A DNA stretch of 64,000 nucleotides, from positions 24,895,666-24,959,665 of the forward strand of contig OX485807.1 of NCBI GenBank assembly GCA_950295325.1, given 5' to 3'. This DNA comes from Polytrichum commune. Lineage: Eukaryota > Streptophyta > Polytrichopsida > Polytrichales > Polytrichaceae. The notes below the pieces were generated by a model. The model was given only the letters and a program-made list of their open reading frames with translations, made no database searches and was not told the origin of the DNA. The translations under genes were made by a program, and so were the position numbers. This document shows positions 48,698 to 59,704 of this stretch, in pieces (the stretch's first letter is position 1; each line of letters begins with the position of its first letter).

Positions 48698-50116
48698 AAC
48701 ATTTCTAACAATGAAAATATTCCACACGAATTGACCCCTCGTTCATTGCATCGCCTCAGTAGACCAAAAAACCAGGTTTTTGATATTCAGCTTTCAGACA
48801 TGATGCTTACACCTGACCAACAACGTGTATTCCATGCCATTCTTCAAAATCCAACAGGGTTGCACGTTTTAACTGGAACATCTGGAAGTGGAAAAACATT
48901 TTTTGTTAAATATTTGGCTCAATACTTTCAAACACAAAATAAACTTGTGTTGTTGTTTGCTATAATAGGCGCTGCAGCTTTGAGACTGTCCTCAACTGCA
49001 TCCACAGCACATACATTGTTTCGTATTCCATCACGAGGTTATTTGTCACCACTGCCAGAGCCATCCACTGTACTAGAGCGTTTACATAGTACAGACGTAA
49101 TTGTCATAGATGAAATGTCTATGATGACTATCTATATGCTATGCACGGTTGAACATCGCCTCAAACAAGCATGTAGAGACACAATTAGCAACACATTTTG
49201 CAACAAGCTTGTACTGCTTGTCGGAGACCTTGCACAATTACCAGCAATATGTGTACGTGTGCATGCTCCAAAAGCCCCAGATATTATTTGCAGATGTTGC
49301 CACATTAGTTCCGCTTCATGTTAGGCCAGTGCACTGCAGCACAAACTACAAATATCAGTGCGTCACGCAACTGATCCAACTTACTTGCAGTTTCTAAACA
49401 TCATACGAGATAGAGAACCAACATAATCCGAAATTGAAGCCACATTGTCGACATGCTTTGTCAACGAACTGGAGTTGACGGGCCACATTCATGCAGACAC
49501 AACCATATTATGTTCTCATCGCCAGGATGTGATAATGTACAATGACATTGTGTTCAAAAAAAAAATTGATCAGTCGGAAACAGTGCGTGTAAACTTGGAC
49601 AGCAATGTAGTGCCAGAAGACAATATGCAACATTAGCTTGACGACCCGCACTTTGACCAGATTCATCATCTTGTTGCTATGGGTGCACTCGTTATGTTCA
49701 TTGAAAATGTAAGCCTTGCAAAAGGTGCAGTAAATGGAGCTACTGCAACTGTAAAAGACATCAATGTGGACAGCGCACAAAAGGTTACCAGCATTGCCGT
49801 CGAAGTCAAAAACACTTCTAAGCACATGCTCCTGAAACGTACTACCTTCCAACATGTGTATACATTTGGTAAAAAATTCTACAAAAGTGGATTTCCAATT
49901 GTGCTTGCATACGCAATGACTGGCCATAAGTCACAAGGCGCCACTATTTCCACAAATGTGGTGGTAGACATCCGCAATGTCTTTGCCCCAGGGCTGACTT
50001 ATGTAATGTTGTCAAGGGTTACGAACCGGCAAAATCTCAAAATCAAAGGACGATTGTCACCATCCCACTTTGTTCCATGTTATCTATCATACACCGCTTT
50101 TGAAAAGCTGAGTTAG
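48668..50116 (+). pseudogene. PIF1-like helicase part of the Helitron
   Basis: Walker A is intact as LTGTSGSGKTFF and Walker B as VIVIDEMSMM, followed by KLVLLVGDLAQLPAI. A frame break near 49250 and a stop near 49397 interrupt it. A same-phase segment resumes at 49445, and the C-terminal part at 49679-50116 holds AYAMTGHKSQGATI and YVMLSRV. These are hallmark helicase motifs of the PIF1/RecD-like group. The enzyme would unwind DNA during rolling-circle transposition, but this copy is broken. Confidence 0.88.
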
Positions 50117-50284
50117 AGCTATGTTTTTTGCTCGAAGTTAACACATGCACAGTGACTAGTTTTGCTGCTTCTGTGTGCTACAAGAAGATGCACTCCGTGT
50201 TTCCTTTCTGGGGGAGGATTCAAATCAATTCAGTTTGGAAGAGGATGAATTGTTTGTGAAGGGGCGGTGATTTTGAAGCAATAG

Positions 50285-50410
50285 CCGTATGTGGCAGTCC
50301 TAGAAGCTGGATCTCACAACAAGCGGTGTGATCACTGTTACACGAAGTCCAGTAATATGAAGCAATGCTCTGCATGCAACAGTGTCTATTATTGTTGCGT
50401 TGATTGCCAG
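50285..50410 (+). pseudogene. MYND zinc-finger exon, SET-MYND (ASHR1-like) fragment
   Basis: The frame after an in-frame TAG reads PYVAVLE, then RCDHC, MKQCSACNSVYYC and CVDCQ. This is the Cys pattern of a MYND zinc finger preceded by the PYV that ends the split SET segment in ASHR1/SMYD-type methyltransferases. It ends at a CAG|GTAATA donor. No following exon (SET core) was found. This is a fragment, probably captured by or stranded beside the Helitron. Confidence 0.75.
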
Positions 50411-51538
50411 GTAATAACCAGTGTTCTCCCTGTTCCGCTAGGGGTTTTGGGGTTTAGGGCCCACCACTTTAAAGTTAATGTGCCATCTCGTAGTCAATCA
50501 AGAATGGACACATCAACAAAATCTGTTGCTTTGACCACAACTTGATTCCAGGTAAGGTGACTCCACCCATGCTGGTTATCTCATTGGATTAGCCTTACAA
50601 TGTGGATTCGCAAGCCATGCAACTCAAATATTTTGAATCGCATCTCAATTTCTGAACCAAAATACGCCATGGCCTGTTGTCACATAGAAAGGTCCATTTG
50701 TGCTAGCCATCTTGATCATGCCCCATATTTTCAAAAGAGAAAGTGCTTCTCAACTAACCTACTATGAACTTACCTAACACCCAATGGATGTAAGGATGTG
50801 GGACCACAAGTGACATGCCACACTTGCTTTTAGTGGATGCAAATTGAACCTTGGAGGTATTTTGGTGATTGCAAATCCCTGCACTCAGCACATAGGTAGG
50901 TTTTGAGGCCAGTCACCTGTGGGCCCTCCCATAGTTTTCAATTTTTATAAATATATATAACGACAATATCAACAAATACCACTTTTAAAATAGTGCATAA
51001 GATTCAGAAGAGAAGGTTCACAACAACTTTACCACTCTCTTCAAAGTCTCAATGTCCAACCCAGTTGGCTGAATGAAGCGTTTCAAGGTAGTTGATCCGA
51101 GGGCCTCTCCTGAATTGATTTTCACATACTATTAGCCTTAGATTTTTTTAGCATGTGTAAGTACACTCATTTTAATTTTAGCTTCGAGAATGAATTTTCA
51201 AGAATTAAGTTTATCTGAGCACACACATACATACTGTAGCGCATAGTCAAGTTGGCATGCTCTCATTAGTCAACACCTTATTGTTGCCTATCTTCAAACA
51301 CAAAGCCTTCTTCCATCTACCAAGATTTCGTCGAAGAGGTGTGTCCCAAATGAAATCATTCCTAGGTTATCCAGATTACCTAAGAATTACTCCATTTGCA
51401 AAACCTAAATAGGCTACTTAAGAATGTAATGCCCACATTTTGAGATCATTTTGAGATCATTTTGAGAATAATAATTCATATCCAGCACACTGAACAATTT
51501 TCAATAACACAAACTCACAAGATAATGGGTCTGTATAC
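50411..51538. other. Non-coding between gene fragments
   Basis: No gene recognised. Mostly AT-rich sequence without conserved frames. Confidence 0.5.
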
Positions 51539-51805
51539 CTTGCCAGTTGCTAGCTAGCCATTCATGCAAACTGGGAGCGTATGAATCAGCAGCAGCATAC
51601 TCAGTCTCAAACTTGGAGTTCACATCAGTGGCCCAACTATCAATGACCTGAAATAAGACAGATGATCCCCAAGTTGTAGAAGGCATATTACAGGTAGCAA
51701 CTGACTAAGGTGTAATGAAAGAGAAGGAGGTATGGCACAAACTTGCTCATTATGACCATGCCGACGATAGCATACCAGATCCACCACAACGTCTGTTTGA
51801 AATTT
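51539..51805 (-). pseudogene. 2-oxoglutarate dehydrogenase E1 gene fragment (two exons)
   Basis: Exon 51743-51805 encodes TDVVVDLVCYRRHGHNE, the thiamine-diphosphate-region motif of OGDH E1 (usually DVVVDxVCYRRFGHNE). Exon 51539-51647 encodes NSKFETEYAAADSYAP then EWLASNWQG, matching the downstream linker of the same enzyme. The roughly 50 residues that normally lie between (starting DEPSFTQP) are missing, as are the rest of the exons. OGDH E1 decarboxylates 2-oxoglutarate in the TCA cycle; this piece cannot. It lies on the opposite strand to the Helitron frames. Confidence 0.85.
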
Positions 51806-52990
51806 CTGCAAAAGTTGAAATATGGTACCAACATGAATCTCATGAACCAAATTGATCCAAATTGCAGTTCCTTCCAAGAATTTTGGCCAGCATAGTTGCA
51901 GTTAACTTGGGTTGTCTGTGTGTCTGTGCATGAGACATAGAAGGCTTTGTATCTCGTGAAAATTGCAGATGGTGAGTTCAGTTGGAACTGGGAGTCTTTC
52001 TTTCAGAGTGGGTTACGAGTTTGAGAGAACTTGAGAATAGACTGGACGGTGGTGTCAGTCACAGAGCAGCAACTGAGAGTTCCGCTTCCACTATATAAAG
52101 AGTGTTGCCTAGTATTGTCCTTCATTATGTCTATATTCCTGAGGCTTCTCGTCATTGATTAAGAGTGCATGTCATTCTGTCCTCCTCTGCAGCCGCAAGC
52201 TTCGTCTCTGCCTCTGCTTTCACCATTCTCAAACGGCATCCGAAAGTCCGAACTTTCATCTTCTGTAAATCAACACTGTACGTTACGTTTCATTGAACAT
52301 GTTTCATCTTGCCGTTTCGTAGTGAATTCTTGCTGATTGCATAGCTTGACGTTACCAAGTTATTCTTGGAAACAATATATGCATGACCTTAGTGGGTGTG
52401 TCCATCCGAGCTATGCAGGTACAGATTATATTTATCAAGTGTTTTATCGCTTCTGCGTAGGATGAGCAGACAATCTGCCAAAAAGATTCCGTTTCAGAGT
52501 GCTACATTATTTCTTCAATTTTAATTACGAGGATCATCACTGCTTAGCATTATTCTTAGATGATGGTTCTAACTTACGCAAAACTCCATGCTCATTTGAG
52601 CTGGGCACCAATTTATAGTTGTCGAGACACAATCCTTTGGCCATTGGGCTGACGTTGAACGAAAATGATGGTTACTTTCTTTGTTTGCGTTACATAGGTG
52701 GTCACACGAGAAAGATAGATGGCTACTTAATTTGAACTAATATATACAAGTTGGTGTGACATTTGAGATGGCCAGCTCATCTCGTTGAACATCCTTTCAA
52801 ATTACATTAATTTATTTTATGTTTCCTCATGATTATTGGTCGTAATTGTACCAAGCAGTCTGGGGTCATACTACAGTTGAGTATATTGGTGATATGATGA
52901 AGTGGTCTTCGAGGTACTTGTTTCTGGATTTTGTGATAATCCATTATCGTTTTATTGCCACATACAAGTTTGAAATTTGGATATGGTGTT
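51806..52990. other. Non-coding
   Basis: No gene recognised. A TATAAA-containing stretch (CTATATAAAGAG near 52092) could be a relic promoter for the broken gene to the right. Confidence 0.35.
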
Positions 52991-52995
52991 TGCAG

Positions 52996-54180
52996 GATGC
53001 TCTTGCAACATTGAAAAGTGGCCGTCTACCACCTCCAAGCGCACTCCCTTCCTTTGAGACTGTAAAAGATATTGTAGGCTTTACAAATTATTTTGCAGAG
53101 GAGTCCCGTTATTCCACCAGTTCAGCTCCTCCATCTTATACTCGCCCATCAGGTTGTTAACAATTACATGTTCAATGACTTTGTTTTCCCTGAGGCTGTG
53201 TGATCTCAGTCGCGAATGGAATCCATTTGCCCAATTGTATCATGGTTTATGTTATTTCAAGTTCTCTAGTACTTATACCTTTCATGCAGTTCAAACTCCT
53301 CATATCAATGGCTCTTATCAACTACGCAAGCCTGTTGACAAAATTGAAGGTTGATTTGCCGGAGTCAGAGCCAGAGCCCAAGAAAAAACGTTGCTCCTCC
53401 ACAACCTCTTTTTATCCCACAGAGGCACAAAATCGCCTGTTGGATGTTTGCGGTTATAAAGATTTCACGAATCCGCCAGCTTTTGATACCATCAAGGAAG
53501 CCAACACATTTGTCACTAAATATGCAGACAACAAGAAAGCATTCAAGGACAGATATGGCTCAGAGCCATGTCCAGGTGAATACTCCATCTTCAGTATTAA
53601 TGTCTAATTACTTGCACCATGATCCACATTCAACTAACGACCTGCTCGCCTCATAACTACTGAAGTTTCAAAAAATACTAATATTCCCATTTGTAATTCA
53701 CATATATGTTTATGCATGTATTGTGTTAATATGTATATATGAATGCCACGATTCTTTTGTTGTTCCATGTGCACATGTTTTTTACAAACATAGACAACTT
53801 CATGCGCTTCTGAATCAGGTCATGTGAAGATCCTCTTGGACTTATTTCAAATTGACTATGCAGGCGACATAGACAAACTCACAGTTTGGAAGGCCAAATC
53901 GATGCTCAAGACGGTTGTACCGGGAGATTTGAGAACACACCAAATGTTCTGATTCTACCATGAATTTCGTATCACCGACCCTGCAGCTTGGTCTGATTTA
54001 TCGTTTAAACAAGCAACGGCCTTGTTGGAGGCACTGAGTTCTGAACGTGAAGTTGCTGCTGAACTCGAAGCCCCTGCACCCAATCCCGTTGTGCCCAATA
54101 CTACTGTTGGTGTCACCAACGTTCCTTCATCTTCCCGTCCAAAAAACGGGAAGCGTGCTGCTTCAACGTCTACACCATAA
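52996..54180 (+). pseudogene. Unrecognised multi-exon gene, broken
   Basis: Three exon-like pieces. One (about 52996-53155) begins DALATLKSGRLPPPSALPSF; its TTTGCAG acceptor and CATCAG|GTT donor are clear. A second (about 53291-53571) reads first as QTPHINGSYQLRKPVDKIEG, then must change frame to DLPESEPEPKKKRC and GSEPCPG. The third (53864-54180) reads GDIDKLTVWKAKSMLK, then TGA at 53950-53952, then runs in the same frame through FRITDPAAWSDLSFKQ to TAA. Phases at the second junction agree. The Pro/Lys-rich, helical product matches no family I know. One frameshift and one nonsense codon suggest a pseudogene, possibly another mobilised fragment. Confidence 0.5.
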
Positions 54181-55240
54181 CTTGCAGGTACTCTACGTAT
54201 TCCCATTTGGTTTGATATTTCCTTTTCTGTTATAGAAATATCTCTACAATCTAATTTCTAAACTGCGCTCTCCTTTCTACTAGGGCCAACGGACGGGTCT
54301 ACGTGGGGCAAACGATATCACTGCATGCAAGATACCTACAACATGCCCGCTCCCCACCCCTCAAGATGAGAAAGGACGCTAGGACTTACCAACCGTTTCT
54401 AGCTCACTTTCAGCTGCAGACAGTCTTTACAACGGCAAGGAAGTACCTTGCCGATAGGAAGGAGAAACAGTTGATACGTATGTATCAATCTCAACCAAAT
54501 AAATCCTACAATATCTTAAGGGGTAGACCGTCGGCGGACCCTTTGTATTGGATATTGAGGAGAAAATAATAAATATATGTTTCCATTCCAATATGGAATT
54601 GTTGAGTATGCATCTCTCTGTCGTGTATTTGGACGTACCGTAAATCTGAATTCAAGTATAGATTCTATAAACATGATATTGTATTGATGATATGCAAAGC
54701 ATAACACCTTAGTGTTGACTTTTCAATGGTGAAAAATCCATAAGTGTCACTACAAACTAGGATTTTTATGTATAGTTCTTTAAGAAAATCAGGAAAATCC
54801 AAATTCATACATTTCTATGCATAATGAATTCACACATTTCTCTCGACTTCTTCTCTCACCTCTTGTTTTGAAGTTGTGGTTATTGTATTGTTGCTTTTGT
54901 TGTGGTCATTTTATTTTTTGTTCCCACAAGTGCACATCCCTTGTTATTTTGGGACAAGTGGTGTGTCCAAATATATTTAAATGTCAGATATCTACAACCT
55001 CTTTTCTTTTCTCTTCTTTTTTAAAATAGAGCTTGCTATACTTTATGTGTCCCATAATGTCTAAGTAACGGTACAGTCAATGAAAATCGATAAGAGTTGA
55101 CTCTTTAGCAACAAAATGGTGCATTCCAACTCTTTGAGGTCTTAAATTTTTATTTTTTTTCTACTTGAACATTGATGAAAATTTGTCAACTTTAGTGTGG
55201 GGTATGGGATGAACTTTGAATGACATGTGTAACATAGCAT
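54181..55240. other. Mostly non-coding
   Basis: A plus-strand frame at 54303-54569 has a plausible ARKYLADRKEKQLIRMY stretch after a TACTAG acceptor-like site. It could be a further exon of the broken gene, but no family is recognised. The rest is AT-rich. Confidence 0.35.
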
Positions 55241-55244
55241 GCTA

Positions 55245-56022
55245 GGGGCGGGCATTGGCAAAAATGTAGAAAATCATGTGCGAGAAAATGTAGGGTGGAT
55301 TTTATTCAAGACAGTGACATAATCTTTACATTTTTCTTAGACATACAATAGCATCCTCTAAATGTGTATTGGGAATTATAAATAATGTACAGTGTGGTTT
55401 AAGTTGTGGTATTTTTAAAAAAGAAAAAAAGATGTAAAGTAGCATTAATATAATTAAGTTTAGATTATGTATTTATTTATAGGTTCAACATAAATCATCT
55501 GCCATTAGTGGCATTGGATGAGAAATAAGCAAAATGTATGTGGACATGTAGATGGACATGTAGATGGATTTGTTGAAATGATCACCTTTGGATGAAAAGT
55601 ATTGTCATATGGCGATGAAAGGGTTGGTTGGCTTATTTAGGGTTTCATGGGGGGTTCAAGAACCATATGCATCATGCTAAAGTTTATAATATAATGGTTG
55701 TATGTGTGTAATGTGTAGAGTAATGTTTGCGCAGTGTAATGTATACATAGTGTACCATATGTGTAATGTACGTGCAGGTTGCTCACACAAAATTCCTACT
55801 ACTTAGAAATAAGATAGGATGATTATGATTATGCAACTCTAAAATATATATGTAATGATAGGGTGTTAGAAAATAGCATCCAATAGAAATTTAGCTACTT
55901 ATAGGGTGGAAAATATTCAATGAAGGAAGGTAAATAACCCCCCTCCCCCAAATTAAATAGGGGATTCTCGCATGTGTATACTTAAGTCAAGTGTAGGTCC
56001 CCTCCCCCCCCCCCCCCCCCTG
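55245..56022 (-). mobile_element. hAT-type MITE, inverted second copy
   Basis: The reverse complement matches much of the element at 1083-1658. Shared stretches include TAGGGTGGATTTTATTCAAGACA, read against the reverse of 1575-1610, and the AAATAGGGG..TTCTCGCA block near the other end. It terminates in a long C-run and CTG, with a T/G-rich opposite end. No exact 8-bp duplication was found, so it is older. It is also longer, with extra internal sequence. Confidence 0.75.
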
Positions 56023-56764
56023 GTGATAGTATGCAAGTTTAATTAACTTTTGAGGTCCTAAGGTTCAATTTACAATCCCCCAAGCCTCGAGATTGGATTC
56101 AAGTGTATGTCAATCCCGTTCTTTGGCTTCATCGAAAAATACAAACAACAACACCAATGAAAAGAGTAGAAGGTTGGGTGATGAAATTGGACTTTTGGTG
56201 GATGTGGGCGTCCATAGGCCAATCTTGTGTGGGCCATGGCACTGGACCATCTAATGTGTTGCAATGGGTACTTAGTGTGAACCTCTATGGGGTTTTCAAA
56301 AGGGTTGTTCTATGGTAGCTATCTAGTCATCCAATCATCCGTAAAGACTCATGCTGAATTTCCCTTTGTAGTATGAGGTATCCTTACTTTGTGCAGTACA
56401 CCCCACGTATTTCGGAGTGCATTACGTTTCTACAACCAATCACAGCCGCTGAAATCCGTCCTTGGACTTTTACATTCGGTAATGCATTTGGAGAAGTGCA
56501 TTATGAAAAACACGGCGTCCTTATTCCCCATAATGCACGCCCCTCACGCATCGCCTATTACATTCATCCTCGCCTATTGCCTACCACATTCATCCTTCAC
56601 GGATGAAAGGGAAGGCAAAGTCGAAGAAGAAGAAGAAACAACAACCACCACCACAACGACGACGCTGCTCTTGAATTGCTCACTCGGCTGTTGGCTCTTG
56701 TCGATCACGAGGGATGATTAGAAGCAGGAGGAGAAGGAGAAGGAGGAATTGGAGAGGTGAGGAA
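56023..56764. other. 5' flank of the small membrane-protein gene
   Basis: No gene supported. A run of GAAGAAGAAG and ACAACAACCACC repeats (56620-56665) lies just before the start codon and resembles a plant 5' leader. Confidence 0.4.
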
Positions 56765-57034
56765 ATGGAGGGGCAATCATCTGGAGGAGGATATGTGCAG
56801 CCACCGGAGTACATAGTGGAACAGAGAGGAGCAGGGGGTTTGCATTACCCTGCACCGCCGGCAAGGGAATACAATAATCAGCAGGTGGTGTATGGACCAG
56901 GCTATGTGGGGAGGCCTCCAATTTCAGCAGAAAGGAAGAGGAAGAACAGGGTGGCCAATGCGGTGGCAGCCATTTTTGTTGCATGTTGGTGCATCACATG
57001 GCCCTGCCATGGGCCTTGCTGCTGTGGACTCTGA
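56765..57034 (+). CDS. Small Pro/Tyr-rich protein with Cys-rich hydrophobic tail
   Basis: 89 codons from the ATG after GGAGAGGTGAGGAA. The N-terminal 60 residues are Gly/Pro/Tyr-rich (GGGYVQPPEY, YPAPPAREY, VYGPGYVG). A basic patch follows (AERKRKNR), then a hydrophobic tail AVAAIFVACWCITW ending PCCCGL. This layout, a disordered Pro/Tyr-rich head, a basic stop and a Cys-rich C-terminal membrane segment, resembles plant tail-anchored Cys-rich stress-linked proteins (CYSTM-like). It is not a clear family match. The Cys residues could be lipidated. No intron within it, and the tandem repeats begin just after its stop. Confidence 0.5.
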   Translation: MEGQSSGGGYVQPPEYIVEQRGAGGLHYPAPPAREYNNQQVVYGPGYVGRPPISAERKRKNRVANAVAAIFVACWCITWPCHGPCCCGL

Positions 57035-57064
57035 GCTTGCCGATGCGTCGTCATCAGGTATCCA

Positions 57065-58050
57065 ATTAGGGTTTGGGAGCATCACCTTGAAATCGGGCTT
57101 CATTTGGAAGCAATTTGATGGAAACAACTTGAAGTGGGTCGAACCTAATCTACTTACCAGCAGAAGGATTGAAGCCTCCTATCTATTGCATTGCTTCACC
57201 GAAGCAGCATGCGTTGTGGATGTATGTGTATATATATAGATATATACATATATCTACGGTATGTATTTCTTAATTTAATTCGGGTGTGGATTCTGCTTTC
57301 TAAAAAATGGTGGAAATGATCAGGATCTCGGAGCATCATCTTGAGAGAGGTTGTTTTGGGAGAAATTCGATAGAACTTGAAGTGGGTAGAAGCTAAGCTA
57401 AGCTAAGCTACTTATCAGCAGACGGATTGAAGGCTCCTATCTATTGTGTATTGCTTCACCGAAGCAACATATGTTGTGAATGTATATATGTATGTAAACT
57501 ATGGATTCCTCAATGTAGATCTGGTGTGAATTCTACTTTCAAATTCTGTTTCTCAGAAATCATGGTGAAATTCATCAGGGCTTGGGAGCATCGTCCTAAG
57601 AGAGGTTGTTCTGGGATCAATTTGATGAGTGGGTAGAAGCTAAGCTAAGCTAAGCTACTTACCGGCAGACGGATTGAAGTCTGCTATCTATATATTGTAT
57701 TTCTTCACTGAAGCAGCATGTGTAGTGAATGTATGTTATGTATTTCTCTATGCAATTCTGGTGTGGATTCTACTTTCTATTTGTGTTTCATGGTGTAAAT
57801 TATCAGGGTTTGGGAGCATCATCTTAAAATTGGGGTTCTTATGGAAGCAATTTAACGTAAACAACTTGGGTAGAAGCTAAGCTAAGCTACTTACCAGTAG
57901 ACGGATGGATTGAAGTCTGCTATCTATTGTGTAATGCTTCACCGAAGCAGCATGTGTAAAGATTGTATGTGTGTATATTTGTATTTATGTATGTGCATAT
58001 GTTTATATGTATGTATTCCTCTATGTAATTCTGGTGTGGAAAGAAAGACA
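57065..58050. repeat. Four ~250-bp tandem repeats
   Basis: Units begin near 57069, 57324, 57578 and 57806 (spacing 255, 254, 228). Each carries TTGGGAGCATCATC, a GTAGAAGCTAAGCTAAGCT-type microtandem of AGCTA, ACTTACCAGCAGACGGATTG and TTCACCGAAGCAGCAT. They begin about 30 bases after the stop codon of the small gene, so they may lie in its 3' untranslated region. Internal AGCTA number varies between units. Confidence 0.85.
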
Positions 58051-59704
58051 AAGATATCTACTTACTGGATTCCTGAGATGGACGCTAAGTTGTGTTTTGT
58101 TTGGTGTGCAACCCATTGATGATTCTAGGAAGCACCGTTCAAATCGGTTTTTGAATGTGCTGTTGACCTTACCATTCTCTTCTGTTCATGATTGTAGTTT
58201 AGTCGGAGGAATGGTCGCTGTGGTTTGCGTACATCAGATTCTCTGGTGAACTTTGGAGTGTTGTTGTAAGTGTGATGAATTATACTGGGGTGTGTGTGTG
58301 TGATGTTTTGCATGCTTGCTTCCAAGTTTCCACCAGACAGAAATAGGCCAATCAGAAGCACCTTTGTTAGGTTTAGCTCGTTATGGCACCAATCGAATTA
58401 CTTGCACATGTGTAAGGAATTGGACTCTGGTATGATTTCCATAAGTCTGACGATTGTGGAGGGAAGATGGTGAAAAACTGTGAAACTTTTGGCCGCCAAG
58501 AATGAAGGGGTGCAACTTTTCAACTGTAACCTTTCAACCCTTTCCCGGCATGACGATGTGCTTGGTGCAGAGTTTGGTGGTAGGATTTGTGGTGCAAAAA
58601 AAGAACACATTCATGTGGGAATCAACCATGTCTTGTTGTGGGCAACATCAAGGAGATGAGGAAGATGCCACTTTATTGATGTGGTGTTATTTCAACAGGC
58701 GCGTTATTCCAATATACTCAAAACTTGCTGTTGTTTGCTTGAAATCCTGAGCAGATCATAAAAGGCTGAAGCTCGATTGCAAGTGTTTCATAGACCTCAC
58801 CTGTTGCAGTTGTGACGAATAATAATAATAATAATAATAGCCAGTACCCTGACCTAGATAGTGTTTGCTTTAGATGTTGATGATGATTCGTAAGCTTGAA
58901 GCTGAAGAGCTCTATTTTTTGGCAACCAGAGTCCGCCATCGAGCCTCAAGGAAGGGTGTTGTGTCAAAGCTCTCAACCTCAATGATGCTGCTGAGTTTAG
59001 GATTTTAAACTGTGGAGGCAATGAAATTTTAGAATTCTTTTAAAGATGCCATGGACCATACTATTTTCCTCAATAAAAGCATATATGTGCAACAAGAGTC
59101 CTGAGGTGAAGCCCATACGAAGTTTGAGGATGTAAATTAAGTTGATGGTGAGAGATACCCTGATCCTTCTTACCTCAAGGTGTCATACGGAGGGGTTTAA
59201 GCTTATGTCTTTGTACTCTTAGCTATAATTGTCAAAAGTGACCCTATGTAAAATATCTCATTTAACAAATGTACTATTCCAATCAGAGCATACGTAACTG
59301 TAAATTGAATCATAGGAAGATTTGAGCACATATAAATGACCTAGACACAAATACAAACCACATTTCTCTTATCATCATTGTTGCATATGTGTGAACTTCC
59401 ACTTCCTCTTTGTAGTAGGTTGTGCTAAATATGGTTTCAATGTCATGTAAACCTTGAATTCAATACTTGTTGGGGGTTTGTACAAATTGTTGTGTATACC
59501 GTATAAAAGCACCCTCTGTCCTTTAAGGGTTAAGCAGCAGGCCTCAGTCCAATTTCCGTGGCTCTTTTGTATGTCAGACGCAACATTTGAAAGTGAACCG
59601 GATGGCAACAAGGCATGTTTGTATCACTGACATCAGTATCTTGAAATCATGGTTATTCTAATCCACTGTTTGTTCTTGGTTTTTTTTGCATCAAATCTGC
59701 AGAA
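58051..59704. other. Intergenic
   Basis: No gene supported. A short AAT repeat lies at 58818-58840. The last 60 bases probably include a 5' untranslated exon border (CTGCAG at 59696-59701) of the RING gene. Confidence 0.4.

Larger units (their letters stand above)
46196..50116 (+). mobile_element. Helitron Rep/helicase remnant
   Basis: Successive plus-strand frames together resemble a Helitron RepHel protein. They run from an N-terminal Cys-x2-Cys region through the Rep (HUH) domain and a YLLKY segment to a PIF1-like helicase. The reading frame changes at about 46675, 47650, 47860, 48190, 48700 and 49250, with further stops, so no full-length product can be made from this copy. Helitrons move by rolling-circle replication and often carry host gene pieces. 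Here, pieces of several genes lie within 8 kb on both sides. Ends (5' TC, 3' hairpin plus CTRR) were not resolved. Confidence 0.88.

Noticed and set aside
50140-50165. Helitron 3' terminus at CTAG near 50157
   Set aside because: No stable 16-20-base hairpin precedes it at the expected distance, so it is not a supported end.
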